Shown one piece after another: positions 1 through 8,083 of a stretch of 64,000 bases of DNA (position 1 is its first letter; each line of letters starts with the position of its first letter). Source of the stretch: Antarcticimicrobium sp. (lineage in GTDB: Bacteria; Pseudomonadota; Alphaproteobacteria; Rhodobacterales; Rhodobacteraceae); NCBI RefSeq assembly GCF_029212575.1, contig NZ_JARGPK010000066.1, forward strand, positions 1 to 64,000, read 5' to 3'. The notes beneath the pieces were generated by a model that saw only the letters and a list, made by a program, of their open reading frames with translations, did not search any database and was not told the DNA's origin. A program made the position numbers and the translations under genes.

Positions 1-73
1 CCGCTGCATCTGCCCCGTGGACCTGAAACACATTCTTCGCCAGATCGAGCCCGACCGTGATAATCTCTGACAT
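1..73 (-). CDS. IS110-family transposase, N-terminal fragment cut by window edge
   Basis: Only the first 24 codons are inside the window; the gene continues beyond base 1. The reverse strand begins ATG TCA GAG ATT and encodes MSEIITVGLDLAKNVFQVHG, the typical start of IS110/IS1111 transposases, in which the Asp of GLDLAKN is the first acidic residue of the DEDD (RuvC-like) catalytic domain. A good ribosome site (AAAGGAGA) lies about 6 bases before the ATG. IS110 elements move by a site-specific-recombinase-like reaction guided by structures in their flanking non-coding ends. Whether this copy is complete cannot be seen here. Confidence 0.85.
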   Translation of the reverse strand, partial: MSEIITVGLDLAKNVFQVHGADAA

Positions 74-380
74 GACCGCTCTCCTTTGTCGATCCTCATA
101 GACCCACCTTGGCACATCGATGCCGTCGGGCGGCGGTCACAGCATCAACGCCTTCTGCAGCCGGTTCCGGTTGCTGCGGACCGGCGCAACCGGGGGGGCG
201 GGTCAGGGGCTGGTCAGGATCGCCTCTGGGGCAGGTTCTCGAATAACGCCTTGGCCGCGTCGTCGCGACGCGGGCGATTCCCTTTCCCTGGGCAGGTCCG
301 GTCGCTAAAGCTAACCTCGAACAGCGGCGCCAGTCCGGTTTCGGCACGCGCGGCGTGGTGGTGGCAGGGGGGGGAGACTT
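74..380. other. Gene-poor stretch between transposase start and MBL gene
   Basis: About 300 bases without a convincing gene. The part next to the transposase start probably includes the non-coding left end of the IS110 element, which in this family carries the guide/bridge RNA region, but I can identify neither the element boundary nor a target duplication. The part near base 370 has a run of eight G just before the ribosome site of the MBL gene. Open frames here lack ribosome sites and look like chance frames in GC-rich DNA. Confidence 0.5.
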
Positions 381-1325
381 ATGCCGGGGATACAATTGAC
401 AACGGGCGGCCGCATTCGGCTGGGCGCGCTCGGCGCCGTTCTGGCGCTGGCGGCGGCGCCGGCGCTGGCCGATGTGCTCGACATCCAGCCGGTGGCGCCG
501 AACGTCTGGGCGCTGGTCGGTCCGATGCAGCAGCGCGATGCCGAGAACCTGGGCAACAACGCCACCTTCGGCGTGGTCGAGACCGCCGATGGCGTGGTGC
601 TGATCGATCCCGGCGGCTCCTGGGCCGGAGCGGCGATGATCGACGCGGCGATCGACAAGATCACCGATGCGCCGGTCACCCATGTGATCGACACCGGCGG
701 GCAGGATCACCGCTGGCTCGGCAACGGCTACTGGCAGGCGCAGGGCGCGACCGTCATCGCCTCCGAGGCCGCCGTCGCCGACCACAAGAACCGCGGTTCG
801 ATGCAGATGACAGCGCTGGCCAATTTCCTCGGCGACAGGCTGGCGGGGACCGTGCCGGCCTATGCGGATGTGCGGTTTGAGGAAAACCACACTTTGGAGG
901 TAGGCGGGCTGAGCTTCGAGATCACCCATGCCGGGCAGGCCCATACCCCGGGCGACAGCTTTGTCTGGCTGCCGGCGCGCGATGTGATGTTCACCGGCGA
1001 TATCGTCTATATCGACCGGATCCTCGGCGTCGGGCCGCAATCCAACGTCAAAAGCTGGATCTCGGTGTTCGAGGCGATGGCGGCGCATGATCCGGCCCAC
1101 CTGGTGCCCGGCCACGGCCCGGCGACCACACTGGACCAGGCGCGGGCCGATACCTATGATTACCTCACCAACCTGCGCAGCCGGATCGGCACCCTGCTGG
1201 AGGAGGGCGGCGACATCATGGCGGCGCCGGAGATCGACCAGTCGGCGTTCTCCTATCTCGCCCAGTTTGACTCGCTGGCCGGGCGCAACGCCCAGGCCAC
1301 CTTTGAACAGATGGAATGGGAATAG
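381..1325 (+). CDS. Secreted MBL-fold metallo-hydrolase with degenerate first metal motif
   Basis: 314 residues. Residues 1-30 form a signal peptide (hydrophobic run, cleavage probably after ALA), so the protein is likely periplasmic. The rest is a metallo-beta-lactamase fold: the downstream metal ligands are present (His188 in AHTPGD, Asp207 in TGDIVY, His245 in GHGP). The usual HxHxDH motif is replaced by TGGQDH (105-110) followed by RWLGN, so the first two histidines are missing. Similar degenerate MBL proteins occur in methylotrophy and sulfur-oxidation neighbourhoods, but none of those genes is here. Start chosen from a GGAG ribosome site 4 bases upstream. nnrU follows 42 bases later on the same strand. 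Substrate unknown. Confidence 0.8.
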   Translation: MPGIQLTTGGRIRLGALGAVLALAAAPALADVLDIQPVAPNVWALVGPMQQRDAENLGNNATFGVVETADGVVLIDPGGSWAGAAMIDAAIDKITDAPVTHVIDTGGQDHRWLGNGYWQAQGATVIASEAAVADHKNRGSMQMTALANFLGDRLAGTVPAYADVRFEENHTLEVGGLSFEITHAGQAHTPGDSFVWLPARDVMFTGDIVYIDRILGVGPQSNVKSWISVFEAMAAHDPAHLVPGHGPATTLDQARADTYDYLTNLRSRIGTLLEEGGDIMAAPEIDQSAFSYLAQFDSLAGRNAQATFEQMEWE

Positions 1326-1367
1326 CGAACAGCGCCGCTTCCTGATCCGAAAGGGGGAGAGCCCGCC

Positions 1368-2039
1368 ATGGGATGGATGGAGTTCATCGCCGCCTTCGCG
1401 GTCTTCCTGCTCAGCCACTCGCTGTTGCTGCGCCCGCCGGTCAAGGGGCCGCTGGTGGCGCGCCTCGGCGCGCGGGGCTTCACGCTGGCCTATTCGCTGC
1501 TGTCCATCCTGATCCTCGCCTGGCTGATCCGCGCGGCGGGCAACGCGCCCTGGGTCGGGGTCTGGCCCCGGGCGGCGTGGCAAACCCATGCGGCGCTGAG
1601 CGTGATGGCACTGGTCTGCCTTGTGCTGGCGCTCGGCCTCGGTCGGCCCAACCCGTTTTCCTTCGGCGGGATGCACAACGAGGCCTTCGATCCCGACCGT
1701 CCCGGCGTGGTGCGCTGGGTGCGGCACCCGGTGCTGCTGGCGCTGGCGCTCTGGGCCGGGGCGCATCTGTTGCCGAACGGGGATCTGGCGCATGTGCTGC
1801 TGTTCGGGATGTTCGCGGGATTCGCGGCGATGGGCATGGGGCTGATCGACCGGCGCAAGCGGCGCGAGATGGGGGCAGGGCGCTGGCAGGCGCTGCGCGC
1901 CCAGGTGGCGCGCGCGCCGTTGCTCGCCCGCCCGCAAAGCTGGGCGATGCTGGGTCTGCGGCTGGCGCTGGGGGTGGCGGGCTATGGCGCGCTGATCGCG
2001 CTGCATCCGGGGGTGATCGGGGTCTCGCCGCTGCCCTGA
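1368..2039 (+). CDS. NnrU family membrane protein
   Basis: 223 residues, mostly hydrophobic, with about six predicted membrane helices. The family pattern is clear: an N-terminal helix ending in LLSHSLLLRPPVK, a loop with FSFGGMHNEAFDPDRPG, and the helix-start motif VRWVRHPVLLALALW. This is the NnrU/isoprenylcysteine-methyltransferase-like fold. NnrU was first linked to nitric-oxide metabolism in denitrifiers, but many members, including this one, sit away from nitrogen-oxide genes and their biochemical role is unproven. A GGGGGAGA ribosome site lies upstream. It probably shares a transcript with the preceding MBL gene. The end is only 10 bases from the convergent SDR gene. Confidence 0.85.
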   Translation: MGWMEFIAAFAVFLLSHSLLLRPPVKGPLVARLGARGFTLAYSLLSILILAWLIRAAGNAPWVGVWPRAAWQTHAALSVMALVCLVLALGLGRPNPFSFGGMHNEAFDPDRPGVVRWVRHPVLLALALWAGAHLLPNGDLAHVLLFGMFAGFAAMGMGLIDRRKRREMGAGRWQALRAQVARAPLLARPQSWAMLGLRLALGVAGYGALIALHPGVIGVSPLP

Positions 2040-2049
2040 CCGGGCGCGC

Positions 2050-2715
2050 CTACCAGGGGATCGGTTCGCCGGCCCAGTCGAGAAATCCGCCGGTGTCGTC
2101 AGGGGTCAGCCCGTCGATCACCCCAAGCAGGGTCTGCGCCGCCTGCGCCGGTGTCACCATGGGGTGACCGCCGGCGAAGCGCCGGGTCAGATCCGTCTCC
2201 ACCGTTCCCGGATGCAGGCAGATGGCGCAGGCCTGCGGATGGCTGCGCGCCAGTTCGATGGCGGCGCCGTGGATCAACTGGTTCAGCGCCGCCTTTGAGG
2301 CGCGGTAGCTGTGCCAGCCGCCCAGCCGGTTGTCACCGATCGAGCCGACCCGCGCCGAGAGCGTGGCAAAGACCGAAGGCCGGTCGCGCGGGATCAGGTG
2401 CAGCGCATGTTTCAGCACCAGCATCGGCCCGATGGCGTTGACCGCGAATTGCGCCGCCAGCGCCTGCGCCGTGACCTGCCGGATGGATTTTTCCGGGCAG
2501 TGGCCATCGGCGGCCAGAACCCCGCTGGCGACAAGGATCAGGTCCTGCGGCGCGGTGAGCCGCCCCAGCACCCGTTCGATGGAGGTCTCGTCGGTAAGGT
2601 CGAGCCCGTCGGCGCGGCGCGACAGACGCGTCACGGCGGTACCGCGCGCCTCCAGCGCATTGGCCAGCGCGCTGCCGAGTCCGCCCGAGGCCCCGATGAT
2701 CACAGCGTTTTTCAT
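2050..2715 (-). CDS. SDR family NAD(P)-dependent oxidoreductase
   Basis: 221 residues, a short classical-type dehydrogenase/reductase. The nucleotide-binding GASGGLG motif is at residues 8-14, the acidic DLTDE stretch replaces the usual loop, and the catalytic pair is YRASK with a Ser just before (ATLSARVGS). It resembles the C-factor/CsgA-like SDR group. The substrate cannot be told. It is transcribed away from an MFS transporter across a 98-base gap holding a perfect inverted repeat, so the two may be regulated together. Confidence 0.85.
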   Translation of the reverse strand: MKNAVIIGASGGLGSALANALEARGTAVTRLSRRADGLDLTDETSIERVLGRLTAPQDLILVASGVLAADGHCPEKSIRQVTAQALAAQFAVNAIGPMLVLKHALHLIPRDRPSVFATLSARVGSIGDNRLGGWHSYRASKAALNQLIHGAAIELARSHPQACAICLHPGTVETDLTRRFAGGHPMVTPAQAAQTLLGVIDGLTPDDTGGFLDWAGEPIPW

Positions 2716-2756
2716 GACGCTCAGCTATGGCGTAACGCGGCTGTGTCAAATCCTGT

Positions 2757-2774
2757 GTTCGTTGGTGCACGAAC
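2757..2774. promoter_or_regulatory. Candidate operator: 6-bp perfect inverted repeat between divergent genes
   Basis: GTTCGT TGGTGC ACGAAC forms perfect 6-base arms around a 6-base spacer, in the 98-base region between the SDR gene and the divergent MFS gene. Size and position fit a dimeric repressor site (TetR or MarR type), but no regulator gene is adjacent. The assignment is inferred from symmetry only. Confidence 0.4.
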
Positions 2775-2813
2775 GCTCTGGGCAATTCGCGCGGCGCGGT
2801 CTAGCGTGCCGCC

Positions 2814-4037
2814 ATGAGCGACAGCGCGGATATTCACGACAGCCGTTATTCCTGGCTGCGGCTCGGCGTTACCCTGGCGATTGCCATGGTGGCCAACGTC
2901 GGCATGTGGGCGATCATCGTGATCATGCCCGCGGTGGAGGAGGAGTTCGGCGCCGGGCGCGCCGAGGCCTCCTTGCCCTATACGCTGACCATGGTGGGTT
3001 TCGGGGTCGGCAACCTTGTGATCGGGCGGCTGCTGGACCGATTCGGGGTGACGCGGGCGCTGATCGGGGCGGCCGGGATGATCGCGGTCGGCTTTGTGCT
3101 GTCGACCTTGATGCCCTCGATCCCCACCCTGGCGGCGGCGCATCTGCTGCTGGGGCTGGGCACGGCGGTGGGGTTCGGGCCGCTGATCGCGGACATCTCG
3201 CATTGGTTCATGCGCCGGCGCGGCATCGCCGTGGCGCTGGTGGCCAGCGGCAATTACCTCTCCGGCGCGCTCTGGCCGACGCTGCTGGCCGGGATGCTGG
3301 CGGGCAGCGGCTGGCGCATGGTCTACCTGACGCTGGCCGTTGTGGCGGTGGCGGTGATCGTGCCGCTGTCGCTGCTGTTGCGGCGGCGCGTGCCGCTGGA
3401 GGCGCAGGCCCATGCCGAGGCCGCCTCGGCGCTGCGGGCGCGCTCTGCCGGGCTGAGCCCGCGTATGCTGCAATACCTTCTGGGATTTGCCGGGATCGCC
3501 TGCTGCGTGGCGATGTCGATGCCGCAGGTGCATATCGTCGCCTATTGCGTCGGGTTGGGTTACGGCCCCGCCGTGGGCGCCGAGATGCTGTCGCTGATGC
3601 TGCTGGGCGGGGTGGCGAGCCGCGTCGTCTCGGGGCTGGTGGCGGACCGGCTGGGCGGGGTCTTGACGCTGCTGGTCGGCTCGGTGCTGCAATGCATCGC
3701 GCTGATGCTCTATCTGCCGTACGACGCGATGGTGCCGCTTTACGTGGTGAGCACGGTCTTTGGCCTCAGCCAGGGGGGAATCGTGCCCTCCTACGCGCTG
3801 GTGGTGCGCGAATACATGCCCGCGCGCGAGGCCGGGGCGCGGGTGGGCTTCGTGATGATGATGACTATCCTGGGCATGGCGCTGGGCGGCTGGATGTCGG
3901 GCTGGATCTATGACCTGACCGGCAATTACCAGATGGCCTTCCTGAACGGCATCGCCTGGAACCTGCTGAACATCGTGATCATCGGGACGCTGCTGCTACG
4001 CTCGCGCCCGCGCGCGCCACGGGCGGCGATGGCCTGA
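2814..4037 (+). CDS. MFS transporter
   Basis: 407 residues with about 12 membrane helices, arranged as two halves around a charged loop near residues 185-215 (RRRVPLEAQAHAE). It belongs to the major facilitator superfamily, most like the monocarboxylate/oxalate-type group; the signature DRFGVTRALIG follows helix 2 and the second half repeats it as DRLGGVLTLLVG. The substrate is unknown. No clear Shine-Dalgarno sequence precedes the ATG, so translation may be leaderless or the start may differ slightly. It is divergent from the SDR gene. Confidence 0.85.
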   Translation: MSDSADIHDSRYSWLRLGVTLAIAMVANVGMWAIIVIMPAVEEEFGAGRAEASLPYTLTMVGFGVGNLVIGRLLDRFGVTRALIGAAGMIAVGFVLSTLMPSIPTLAAAHLLLGLGTAVGFGPLIADISHWFMRRRGIAVALVASGNYLSGALWPTLLAGMLAGSGWRMVYLTLAVVAVAVIVPLSLLLRRRVPLEAQAHAEAASALRARSAGLSPRMLQYLLGFAGIACCVAMSMPQVHIVAYCVGLGYGPAVGAEMLSLMLLGGVASRVVSGLVADRLGGVLTLLVGSVLQCIALMLYLPYDAMVPLYVVSTVFGLSQGGIVPSYALVVREYMPAREAGARVGFVMMMTILGMALGGWMSGWIYDLTGNYQMAFLNGIAWNLLNIVIIGTLLLRSRPRAPRAAMA

Positions 4038-4096
4038 GCTGCCCCGGATCGGGGAGTTTCGGGGGCAAAACGTACAGAACCGGATGGCGTGCGCCT

Positions 4097-5002
4097 CTAT
4101 TCCGCCGCGAGGTGCCTTTCGCCCCGCGCGCGGGCCAGCGCGATCTGTTTCTGCCGTTCGCGAAAGCGCATCTTGTCCGCCTCCGAGGTCTCCTCGATGC
4201 ACAGATGGCAGGAGACGCCGGCCTCGTACTCGGGCCGCGCCTTGTCCTGCGGCAGGATCGGGCGGCGGCAGCCATGGCACAATTCGTGCGGCCCCTCTTT
4301 CAGCCCGTGGCCGACCGAAACCCGGTTGTCGAAGACGAAGCATTCGCCCTGCCAGCTGCTGTTCTCTGCCGGCATCTCCTCAAGATAGCGCAGGATGCCG
4401 CCCTTGAGGTGAAAGACCTCCTCCACCCCCTGCCCGAGCAGGAAGTTGGTGGATTTCTCGCAGCGGATGCCGCCGGTGCAGAACATCGCGATCCGCTTGT
4501 TGTGGAACCGCTCCTTGTTGGCCTCCCACCAGGCCGGGAAATCGCGGAAGCTGTCGGTCTCGGGGTCGACCGCGCCCTCGAAGGTGCCGATCGCCACCTC
4601 GTAATCGTTGCGGGTGTCGATCAGCGCCACGTCGGGGCTGCGGATCAGGTCGTTCCAGTCCTGCGGCTCGACGTAATGACCCACCTTGGCGCGCGGATCA
4701 ACGTCCGGCTGGCCCATGGTGACGATCTCGCGCTTAAGCCGCACCTTCATCCGGGGGAAGGGGGGATGATCGCTGACCGCCTCCTTCCACTCCAGGTCGG
4801 AACAGCCGGGCAGCGCGCGGATATGGGCAAGCACCGCGTCGATGCCGGCGCGCGGCCCGGCGATGGTGCCGTTGATCCCCTCGCGCGCCAGCAGCAGCGT
4901 GCCCTTGACGTCATGGGCAAGGCAAAGCTCCAGCAGCGCCGGTTTCAGGGCGGCGGGGTCGGGAAAGCGGGTGAAGTGATAGAGCGCGGCAATCGTGTAC
5001 AT
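4097..5002 (-). CDS. trhO: tRNA uridine(34) 5-hydroxylase TrhO (rhodanese family)
   Basis: 301 residues, full length for the YceA/TrhO family. The order is an N-terminal acylphosphatase-like domain (about 1-100, with LLLAREGINGTIAG), a rhodanese domain (about 130-225) with the active-site loop MFCTGGIRCEKS, and a C-terminal Cys-rich tail (CHGCRRP, CHLC). The enzyme hydroxylates U34 of certain tRNAs using O2-independent prephenate-linked or O2-dependent chemistry; TrhO is the O2-dependent route. It stands alone and is divergent from pncA. Confidence 0.93.
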   Translation of the reverse strand: MYTIAALYHFTRFPDPAALKPALLELCLAHDVKGTLLLAREGINGTIAGPRAGIDAVLAHIRALPGCSDLEWKEAVSDHPPFPRMKVRLKREIVTMGQPDVDPRAKVGHYVEPQDWNDLIRSPDVALIDTRNDYEVAIGTFEGAVDPETDSFRDFPAWWEANKERFHNKRIAMFCTGGIRCEKSTNFLLGQGVEEVFHLKGGILRYLEEMPAENSSWQGECFVFDNRVSVGHGLKEGPHELCHGCRRPILPQDKARPEYEAGVSCHLCIEETSEADKMRFRERQKQIALARARGERHLAAE

Positions 5003-5107
5003 GGCGCGGATTTAAGCGGTCGTGTCGGCCTGAGCAAGGGCGCAGATCGGCGCGGCCATTGACTAGGGCGCAGCGGCTTTCTACCCCTTGGGCAAAGGAG
5101 AGCGACC

Positions 5108-5701
5108 ATGACCCATGCCCTGATCGTCATCGACGTGCAAAACGACTTCTGCCCCGGCGGCGCGCTGGCGGTGCCCGGGGGCGACGCGGTGGTCGCCCCG
5201 ATCAACGCGATGATGCCGGAATTCGACGCGGTGATCCTGACCCAGGACTGGCATCCGTCCGGGCATTCCTCCTTCGCCTCCTCGCACTCGGGCAAGGCGC
5301 CTTTCGACATGACCGAGATGCCCTACGGGCCGCAGGTGCTCTGGCCCGATCACTGCGTTCAGGGCACGCCGGGGGCCGATTTCCACCCCGATCTGCGGAC
5401 CGAGGCCGATTTGATCCTGCGCAAGGGGTTCCGGGCGCAGATCGACAGTTACTCGGCGTTCTTCGAGAACGATCACGAGACCCCGACCGGGCTGGAGGGC
5501 TACCTGCGCAGCCGCGGGATCGACCGGCTGACCATGGCCGGGCTGGCCACGGATTTCTGCGTGCATTTCTCGGCGGTGGACGCCGCGAAGCTGGGGTTCG
5601 CCGTGACCGTGCGGCTTGACGCCTGCCGCGCCATCGACCTCGACCGGTCGCTCGCCGCCGCGCTGAGCGCGATGAAAGAGGCCGGCGTCACCCTCGCCTG
5701 A
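5108..5701 (+). CDS. pncA: Nicotinamidase (bifunctional nicotinamidase/pyrazinamidase)
   Basis: 197 residues. Hydrolyses nicotinamide to nicotinate in NAD salvage. The catalytic triad is visible: Asp in IDVQNDFCPGG, a Lys in the LILRKGF segment, and Cys in the GLATDFCVHFS loop. Metal-binding residues lie in QDWHPSGHSSF (Asp-x-His...His). The ribosome site AAAGGAGAG precedes the ATG. Two genes downstream is pncB, which uses the nicotinate produced; the pair is split only by a histidine kinase gene on the same strand. Confidence 0.95.
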   Translation: MTHALIVIDVQNDFCPGGALAVPGGDAVVAPINAMMPEFDAVILTQDWHPSGHSSFASSHSGKAPFDMTEMPYGPQVLWPDHCVQGTPGADFHPDLRTEADLILRKGFRAQIDSYSAFFENDHETPTGLEGYLRSRGIDRLTMAGLATDFCVHFSAVDAAKLGFAVTVRLDACRAIDLDRSLAAALSAMKEAGVTLA

Positions 5702-5765
5702 AGGAATTGTTAACGACCGGCGGGCTAACTGGACCGGGGGCAGGTTCAGCCGAAAGGGGTCGGCG

Positions 5766-8018
5766 ATGCAATTCGGGGATGCAGCCGAGGCCGATCCGCT
5801 GGCGGAATTCAGGCACCGCAACAGCAAGGAAGGTCTGTTGCTGCGCTACGCGCGCGGGCGCGTGACGAATTTTGGCAGCCGCCAGATCATGACGGTCGCC
5901 GGCGGGCTGTTTCTATGGATGATGAACGGGCCGCTGGACGGGTTCGCCGCGCTGCTGATCTCCCTGACCGGCGAAGCGGTGGATTGCCTGTATTTGCGGG
6001 GCACCGAGCGACGGCTGAAGGAAGGCGAAGCGCTGGGGCGGGTCTATGCCATCAGCACTGTGACCGCCGGGTTCCAGGCGCTCACCCTTTCGGTCTGCAT
6101 CGCGCTGGCCTGGTTCGGGGAAACCACCAGCGCGGCGCCGCTGTTTTCCATTGCCTTCCTTGCCGGCGCGGCGATCAACGGCGGGCTGGTGCTGCCCTAT
6201 CATCGGGCGGCGGGGACGGTGCGGCTGTCGATCTACATCGGTCTTGCCATCCTGCTCTATGTCCTGGCCGCGGCCCTGCGCGGGCCGCCCGACACGCTGT
6301 TCTCGATGAACGCGGCGGGAACGCTGATGTTGGGGTTCATGGTGTTCTCTTTCCTCAATTACGCAGTGTCCGGGTTTCACCGGCATCGGGCCAGCACCCA
6401 GGCTGTGATCGAGAAGAGCGAGGAACTGAAGGCGCTGAACATCGAGCTTGCCGAGCGCCAGAAAGAGGCGCAAAGGCTGTCGCTGGTGGCGCGCAATGCC
6501 CATGACAGCGTTCTGCTGCTCAACCGCGACGGCCGCATCGCCTGGGTCAACAACGCGTTTTCGCGGATCACCGGGTACCTGCCGGAAGAGGCCATCGGCC
6601 AGCGCCCCGGCGACCTGCTGAACGGGCCGGAAACCGACCCGGGGGTCGTCGCTGCGCTGAACGACGCCATTGCCCGGGGGATTCCGTTCCGCGGCGAGAT
6701 CCAGAACCGCACCAAATCGGGCGAGACGATCTGGATCGAGACCAACCAGGTGCCGGTGATCGACGATACCGGCGCGGTGGACGTCATCGTCGCCATCGAG
6801 CGCGACGTGACAGCGGCCAAAAAGCACCAGCGCGAGATGACCCTTGCCCGGCAGGCCGCCGAGGACGGCGCACGCGCCAAGGCGGAGTTCCTGGCGACGA
6901 TGAGCCACGAGATAAGGACGCCGATGAACGGGGTGATCGGCATGGCCGACCTTCTGGTCGAGACCGGCCTGAATGCCGATCAAAGGGTCTATGCGGATAC
7001 CATCCGCAGCTCGGCGCAGGCCCTGCTGACGATCATCAACGACGTGCTCGACCTGTCGCGGCTGAATGCCCGGCGGATGACGCTGGACCCGGTAGATTTC
7101 GACCTCAAGTCCTGCGTGCAGGAACCGGTGCGCCTGTTGCGGCCGCAGGCCCGCAAGAAGGGGTTGTCGCTGCGCTTCGACTACGAGGGGAAGGGCGCGC
7201 CGTGGCTGCATGGCGACGACAGCCGGCTGCGGCAGATCCTGATCAACCTGATCGGCAACGCGATCAAGTTCACCAGGCAGGGCGGCATCACCGTACGGGT
7301 CGGCTACACGCCGGACGGGGCCGGGGCGGCCTTGCTCCGGATCGAGGTCGAGGATACCGGGATCGGCATCCCCAAGGACAAGCAGGAGCATATTTTCGAG
7401 CGTTTCGCGCAGGCGGACGCCTCGACCACGCGGGAATTCGGCGGAACCGGGCTCGGCCTGACGATTTCGCGGATGCTGATCGATCAGATGGGCGGCACGA
7501 TCACGGTCCGGTCCGAGCCGGGCAAGGGCGCCTGTTTCGCGATCTCGCTCCGGCTTGCCCAGGCCCGGCGCGGCCCCGGGGCCGAGACGCGAGAGGTTCG
7601 GATGCCGGATGCGGAGGCCCTCGCCCTGCTGGCGGGCAAGCAGGTGCTCGTGGCCGAGGATGCCGAGGTCAACCGCACCCTGATCGGCAAGTACCTCGAC
7701 GGGCTCGGCCTGCGCGTGGGGTTCGCGCATGACGGGCTGGAGGCGGTCGAAAAGACCCTGAAATGCCGCCCCGACATCGTCATCATGGACATGTCGATGC
7801 CCGAACTCAGCGGTATCGAGGCCACCCGCCGCATCCGCGCCGAGGCGGCGGTCCAGCCGGTGATCGTGGCGCTGACGGCCAATGCCTTTGACTGCGACAG
7901 GGCGGCTTGTCTCGACGCCGGGATGGACGCGTTCCTGACCAAGCCGGTGCGCCGGGCCGAGCTTCTGGCCGGGCTGGTGACGGTGGCCGGACGGGTACAG
8001 TCGGAGCCGGCGCAATGA
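5766..8018 (+). CDS. Membrane-bound hybrid sensor histidine kinase (TM-PAS-HisKA-HATPase-REC)
   Basis: 750 residues. Domains in order: about six membrane helices (roughly 40-210); a short coiled coil; a PAS domain (about 235-355) containing LLNRDGRIAWVN; HisKA with phospho-acceptor His381 in MSHEIRTPMNG; HATPase with NAIKFT, DTGIGIP and FGGTGLGL boxes; and a C-terminal receiver with phospho-acceptor Asp675 in IVIMDMSMPE and Lys in FLTKP. There is no Hpt domain and no separate response regulator nearby, so the phosphorelay partners are elsewhere. It sits between pncA and pncB with gaps of about 65 bases, so it may share their transcript. The signal is unknown. Confidence 0.9.
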   Translation: MQFGDAAEADPLAEFRHRNSKEGLLLRYARGRVTNFGSRQIMTVAGGLFLWMMNGPLDGFAALLISLTGEAVDCLYLRGTERRLKEGEALGRVYAISTVTAGFQALTLSVCIALAWFGETTSAAPLFSIAFLAGAAINGGLVLPYHRAAGTVRLSIYIGLAILLYVLAAALRGPPDTLFSMNAAGTLMLGFMVFSFLNYAVSGFHRHRASTQAVIEKSEELKALNIELAERQKEAQRLSLVARNAHDSVLLLNRDGRIAWVNNAFSRITGYLPEEAIGQRPGDLLNGPETDPGVVAALNDAIARGIPFRGEIQNRTKSGETIWIETNQVPVIDDTGAVDVIVAIERDVTAAKKHQREMTLARQAAEDGARAKAEFLATMSHEIRTPMNGVIGMADLLVETGLNADQRVYADTIRSSAQALLTIINDVLDLSRLNARRMTLDPVDFDLKSCVQEPVRLLRPQARKKGLSLRFDYEGKGAPWLHGDDSRLRQILINLIGNAIKFTRQGGITVRVGYTPDGAGAALLRIEVEDTGIGIPKDKQEHIFERFAQADASTTREFGGTGLGLTISRMLIDQMGGTITVRSEPGKGACFAISLRLAQARRGPGAETREVRMPDAEALALLAGKQVLVAEDAEVNRTLIGKYLDGLGLRVGFAHDGLEAVEKTLKCRPDIVIMDMSMPELSGIEATRRIRAEAAVQPVIVALTANAFDCDRAACLDAGMDAFLTKPVRRAELLAGLVTVAGRVQSEPAQ

Positions 8019-8083
8019 TTCCCCCTTGGCCCGGGGGGGCGGACTGACGTATCACGGCCGGGCACAAAATTACGAGGCCGGCC

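Noticed and set aside
96-2006. Long minus-strand frame opposite the MBL and nnrU genes
   Set aside because: Biased composition and overlap with two convincing genes; also no ribosome site.
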